A stretch of DNA of 64,000 nucleotides from JALYNX01 sp040902845 (GTDB lineage Bacteria; Actinomycetota; Acidimicrobiia; Spongiisociales; ZC4RG35). A program made the position numbers and the translations under genes. Shown one piece after another: positions 61,017-64,000 of this stretch. Location of the stretch: NCBI GenBank assembly GCA_040902845.1, contig JBBDWM010000037.1, forward strand, positions 8,781 through 72,780, given 5' to 3'. A model generated the notes under the pieces. It worked only from the letters and a program-made list of their open reading frames with translations, had not been told where the DNA came from and ran no database searches. The first letter of the stretch is position 1, and the number at the start of each line of letters is the position of its first letter.

Positions 61017-62159
61017 TCAGCAGAGCGACCGGACCAACTGGTAGGGGTTCACCGCCGACCCACCACCCGGATGCCATTCGAAATGGAGATGGGGAAGCAA
61101 GGCAGGGGCGTTCCCGGTCGAGCCGTTGTACGCCAGGACGAATCCTTCCGGCACACTCTGCCCCGCCGAGATCTCCCCGTAGCCGTCGAGATGGGCGTAA
61201 TAGAACTGATCGCCGTTCTCCGCTCGCAACCACAAGGTGATGCCCCCCAAAGCACTCGTCGACATCCGCGTGATCGTTCCTGCGTAAATGGCAACGATCG
61301 GCGTCCCGCGAGCCGCGATCATGTCCACCCCACGATGGGCGCGGCCTCCGGAACGCGGCGCCCCGTAGGAGTCGCTGAAAGAGACGGCCCCGGCCACCGG
61401 GCACGCCCCACCACTCGACGGCGACGGTGGGGGCGCCGGGGTGGTGGTGGTGGTGCTGTCGCCACCCACGGTGGTCGTGGTGTTCCCGTTTCCCGAGCCC
61501 CTGCCCGAGGTCGTGGTGGTGGTGGCATTCTGGGCTGCCTCCTCAGCCCGTCGCCGAGCCTCTTCCTCGGCCTGAATCCGGGCTTCCTCCTCCGCCTCCT
61601 GCTGAGCAACCAGACGGTCGTAGGCCTGCTGCGCCTCGGCCAGCTCGCCCTGGAGGTCCAGGGCCATTCTCTCCAGATCGGCGGTGACCGTCTCCTGCTC
61701 GGTTGTGGCCTCGGCCAACCGCCCGGTCTGTCTGTCGAGCTCGGATCTGAAGGCGCGGAGCTGGCTGACGACGTCCTGGTCGGCGCCGGAGACCTCCCTC
61801 AGATACTCGAGTCCTGCTCCGTAACCCTCCGTCCCACCGGAGAAGAGCACCTGGAGCGACGCTGATCGGGCCGAGCCCATGTACATCTCGACCGCCACCT
61901 CTTCGAGCCGGGCCTCGGTTTCGGCGATCCTCACGTGGGCCAGCTCGATCGACGAGCCCAAATCGGAGATTTCCTTTTCAAGTGCGAATTGGCGAGCCCA
62001 GGCTTCCTGAACCTGGATCCCGAGCGCCTCGGAGTCGGCGAGGATGGCGTTGGCTTCCTCCCGGGCGCGGTCGATGTCATCGTCGGTCACCTCGGCGTAC
62101 GCGGGAAGCGCCAGGCTGACGACCAGCAGGGCGACGAGGGTGCGGGAAGCTTTGATCAA
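61017..62159 (-). CDS. M23-family peptidoglycan peptidase with coiled coil
   Basis: A 380-residue exported protein: signal peptide (1-22), a long coiled coil (about 25-215), a Thr/Gly-rich linker and a C-terminal LytM/M23 domain with HRGVDM and HLHFEWHPGG supplying the Zn ligands. The two-part layout is like EnvC/NlpD-type hydrolase or hydrolase activator. It acts on the cell wall, probably in division. The start is TTG 62159, overlapping the upstream stop. Confidence 0.9.
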   Translation of the reverse strand: MIKASRTLVALLVVSLALPAYAEVTDDDIDRAREEANAILADSEALGIQVQEAWARQFALEKEISDLGSSIELAHVRIAETEARLEEVAVEMYMGSARSASLQVLFSGGTEGYGAGLEYLREVSGADQDVVSQLRAFRSELDRQTGRLAEATTEQETVTADLERMALDLQGELAEAQQAYDRLVAQQEAEEEARIQAEEEARRRAEEAAQNATTTTTSGRGSGNGNTTTTVGGDSTTTTTPAPPPSPSSGGACPVAGAVSFSDSYGAPRSGGRAHRGVDMIAARGTPIVAIYAGTITRMSTSALGGITLWLRAENGDQFYYAHLDGYGEISAGQSVPEGFVLAYNGSTGNAPALLPHLHFEWHPGGGSAVNPYQLVRSLC

Positions 62160-62935
62160 AGGGCCTTCGGGGATGCGATGGCGATGTCGCCGTGGTCAAA
62201 GGCTATCCGGCCCTGTTCGGTGAGCAAAGTGAGGTGAGCGTGCACCGACCGGAGCGCCAGCGCCTGTAAGGCGCTGCCCACCTCGCTGTACACGGTGTCG
62301 ACGATGGCCTCGGGACTGTTGGCCCCGGCCCTGATCGCCTCGAAGATCTGCTCGTGACGTTGCAGTCGATGGGCGAGATACCAGTCGATGACGAGGTCTG
62401 GATCCCCCATTTCGTCTCCGTGCCCGGGATGGAGCCGTCGCAGGCCGGTGCCCCGGATCTTCTCGAGAGAATCGAGATAAGGGCCCATCGCCTCCACCAT
62501 CACCGACGACCCTCCCATGATGTGATCACCGGTGAACAGGACGTCTTCCACCCGGAAACAGAGATGGTCCTCGGAGTGCCCCGGGGTGTGGATGACCTCG
62601 ATCATTGCCCCCCCAACCGCGACATGGCCCCGGTCCTCGAGGCGGAGGTCGGGGTCGAAGCCCGGGCCGGGGGCATGACCCAGGGCTGGAACTCCCAGAT
62701 CAAGAGCCAGAGGGTTGGCCATCGGGGCGTGATCCACGTGGGTGTGGGTGACCAGGACTGCAACTACCGACCGATCCCCAACAGCACGCTCGATCGCCTT
62801 CAGGTGCGTGTCGTCGATCGGGCCCGGGTCGATGATCACCAAGTCGCCGAGACCATCATCGAGCAGCCAGGTGTTGGTGCCCGGGCCGGTGAACGGGCCG
62901 GGGTTGTTGGCGAGAACTCGGTCGATTCGGATCAT
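62156..62935 (-). CDS. Metallo-beta-lactamase-fold hydrolase
   Basis: A 259-residue MBL-fold protein. The zinc motif THTHVDH (HxHxDH), HTPGHSEDH and TGDHIMGG are complete. A C-terminal winged helix (LALRSVHAHLTLLTEQGRI) is like that of LACTB2-type hydrolases. The natural substrate is uncertain; a broad hydrolase or nuclease is possible. It overlaps both neighbours by 4 nt. Confidence 0.88.
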   Translation of the reverse strand: MIRIDRVLANNPGPFTGPGTNTWLLDDGLGDLVIIDPGPIDDTHLKAIERAVGDRSVVAVLVTHTHVDHAPMANPLALDLGVPALGHAPGPGFDPDLRLEDRGHVAVGGAMIEVIHTPGHSEDHLCFRVEDVLFTGDHIMGGSSVMVEAMGPYLDSLEKIRGTGLRRLHPGHGDEMGDPDLVIDWYLAHRLQRHEQIFEAIRAGANSPEAIVDTVYSEVGSALQALALRSVHAHLTLLTEQGRIAFDHGDIAIASPKAL

Positions 62936-63621
62936 CGGTCCGCCGGCAGATGGATCGGGACCAACGAGCCGTCTTCCATTTGGCTGGGCTCGATCAGGGT
63001 TCGTCCATCGGCTCCAGTAGCCGACGCCATGACCTCTGCCACATCAGCCCTCCGGGTCAGCCATCGCAAATGGGCGAGTGTGGGGAGGATCAGGGCCACA
63101 TCTCCTCGCTCATGCATCGCGAGCACCTTGTGCGGGACTGCCCACATGTGCCCGATCAACTCGACAGGGTCGAGCCGGATCGGCGGAATCTCCCCCACAC
63201 CTGCCACGTAGAACCTGGTGTCAAACCGAACCGGGGCATATGTGGGCGTCACCCAGCGTGAGATCAGAACCAGGCGCTCGCCATCGAGAGGGACCCCGGT
63301 CTTGTCGAGCGATTCGAACAATTCCTCTCCACGCAGGTCGGGTGCCGACACCACTCCCCCGATGGTAAGGGCCAACCCCACCTCCTCGGCCACCTCCCTC
63401 ACCGCCGCAGCGCGAAATTCGTGGTCTTCGGCCGGGCCCGAGACGACCCGTCGGGCCAACTCGGTGCGATCGACCGGATCGACCGCTCCGCCGGGGAACA
63501 CATAGAGGCCACCGAAGTACCCCCGCGCGGGACGTTTCACCATGAGCACCTCGAGCCGGGCCTGGATGTCTCGAACGAGAAGGACGGTGGCCGCGGGGCG
63601 GGGCTGCACGGGATCGGGCAC
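62932..63621 (-). CDS. Nudix hydrolase
   Basis: A 229-residue Nudix protein, of the NUDT7/19-like (CoA-type) form. The Nudix box is split by an insertion: YVFPGGAVDP, then AAAVREVAEEVGLAL. It begins with VLLVRDIQARLEVLMVKR. The start is GTG 63621. It is the first gene of a three-gene unit with the MBL and M23 genes. Confidence 0.85.
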   Translation of the reverse strand: MPDPVQPRPAATVLLVRDIQARLEVLMVKRPARGYFGGLYVFPGGAVDPVDRTELARRVVSGPAEDHEFRAAAVREVAEEVGLALTIGGVVSAPDLRGEELFESLDKTGVPLDGERLVLISRWVTPTYAPVRFDTRFYVAGVGEIPPIRLDPVELIGHMWAVPHKVLAMHERGDVALILPTLAHLRWLTRRADVAEVMASATGADGRTLIEPSQMEDGSLVPIHLPADR

Positions 63622-63667
63622 GGGAGAATCCTATGGGCCCGATGGTGCCGGCGCCGCAGGCAAATAG

Positions 63668-63716
63668 AAGGGCTCACCTTTCGACGGGGACTTCCGTCGC
63701 CAAAGGGTGAGCCCTT
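63668..63716 (-). terminator. Terminator after the WhiB gene
   Basis: Perfect 11-bp outer arms (63668-63678, 63706-63716) and inner arms CGACGG/CCGTCG (63682-63687, 63694-63699) form a branched hairpin. A CTATTT stretch follows in the - direction. It lies 16 nt after the WhiB stop. Confidence 0.75.
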
Positions 63717-63731
63717 GTGTCACTGTCCTTG

Positions 63732-63980
63732 TCAGCTGACCAGAGGCAGGGTCCTTCTCTCGACCTCGGTCAGTCCACCCCAGATCCCAAACGGCTCTCG
63801 GATCTGGATCGCATGCTCGGAGCAAGGCGGTCTCACTGGACACACTCCACAAATGGCCTTTGCCTTCATCTCTCTGCGCTCCCGCTCATCCTTGCGTTCG
63901 AAGGTCGAGGGCGGGAAGAAGAGATAGGCGTGGTTTCCACGGCACAGCGCGTCGAGCTGCCAATCGTCCAAATGGGACAA
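63732..63980 (-). CDS. WhiB-family Fe-S transcription factor
   Basis: An 82-residue regulator found only in actinobacteria. The [4Fe-4S] ligands are Cys13, Cys44, Cys47 and Cys53, and the GIWGG turn is at 65-69, followed by a basic stretch. It binds sigma factor and responds to NO, O2 or redox. TTG 63980 has GGAGG upstream. The C-terminus lacks the AT-hook of some members. The specific subgroup is not assigned. Confidence 0.95.
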   Translation of the reverse strand: MSHLDDWQLDALCRGNHAYLFFPPSTFERKDERERREMKAKAICGVCPVRPPCSEHAIQIREPFGIWGGLTEVERRTLPLVS

Positions 63981-64000
63981 TTCGACTCCTCCCTTGTTTG

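Overview
The window is a GC-rich bacterial scaffold with frequent GTG and TTG starts and dense operons with 4-nt stop/start overlaps. A WhiB protein, an HspR repressor at the end of a dnaK-grpE-dnaJ operon, a GlnA2-like glutamine synthetase followed by a GlnR-like atypical regulator, and a SenX3/RegX3-like pair at the pst locus all point to Actinomycetota. The lineage is probably environmental and poorly cultured (Acidimicrobiia-like is a guess). A 100-N gap flanked by an identical 55-bp sequence, plus two broken genes, suggests a metagenomic or draft assembly.

Layout. 0-3 kb: copper handling (CopB-type ATPase cut by the window edge, CsoR, a frameshifted cupredoxin, a cytochrome c lipoprotein). 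3-9.8 kb: DUF427, CHAD, two-gene Nudix/MsrB stretch, GNAT, a solitary beta-class DNA methyltransferase, a LMW phosphatase, a second cytochrome c. 9.8-16.7 kb: HspR heat-shock operon and clpB. 16.8-18.2 kb: NfeD/SPFH membrane pair. 18.2-25.8 kb: an eight-gene trpEGDCFBA-aroF operon, every junction overlapping by 4 nt, led by a 26-residue leader peptide with a WWWRW run and a complete attenuator. 25.9-34.9 kb: an operon for an exported molybdopterin oxidoreductase whose beta subunit closely resembles the nitrite oxidoreductase (NXR) beta subunits of Nitrospira, with an unknown 83-residue protein between alpha and beta, a TorD chaperone, an ethylbenzene-dehydrogenase-type heme subunit, an unknown membrane protein and a lipoprotein, and a divergent regulator with a Cys/His cluster. 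34.9-39.7 kb: PQQ-like propeller, CapA-like protein, dxs. 39.7-48.7 kb: pstSCAB-phoU-regulator-kinase with a PHO box, and ppk. 48.7-58.9 kb: TetR, MFS, glnA/GlnR-like, PLP sulfur enzyme, ALDH/RidA, A-type Fe-S carrier and a decayed NHL-repeat gene. 58.9-64 kb: Mrp, RDD, M23 peptidase, MBL hydrolase, Nudix, WhiB.

The most unusual structural signal is a family of heptanucleotide arrays (unit about GYWNWAC, either strand) at five intergenic sites, each downstream of a stop codon. At four of the five, the array starts exactly where a hairpin ends. At three of those (after dnaK, the SPFH gene and mrp) the hairpin is made from the last codons of the gene plus an inverted copy of them. The hairpin sequences differ from site to site while the heptads are related, so this looks like a composite 3'-end element rather than copies of one mobile element. 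One array has been read into the C-terminus of the DAHP synthase.

The phosphate genes (pst, phoU, ppk, CHAD) suggest polyphosphate storage. The NXR-type enzyme, two c-type cytochromes and the copper genes suggest respiratory electron transfer on the outer face of the membrane.
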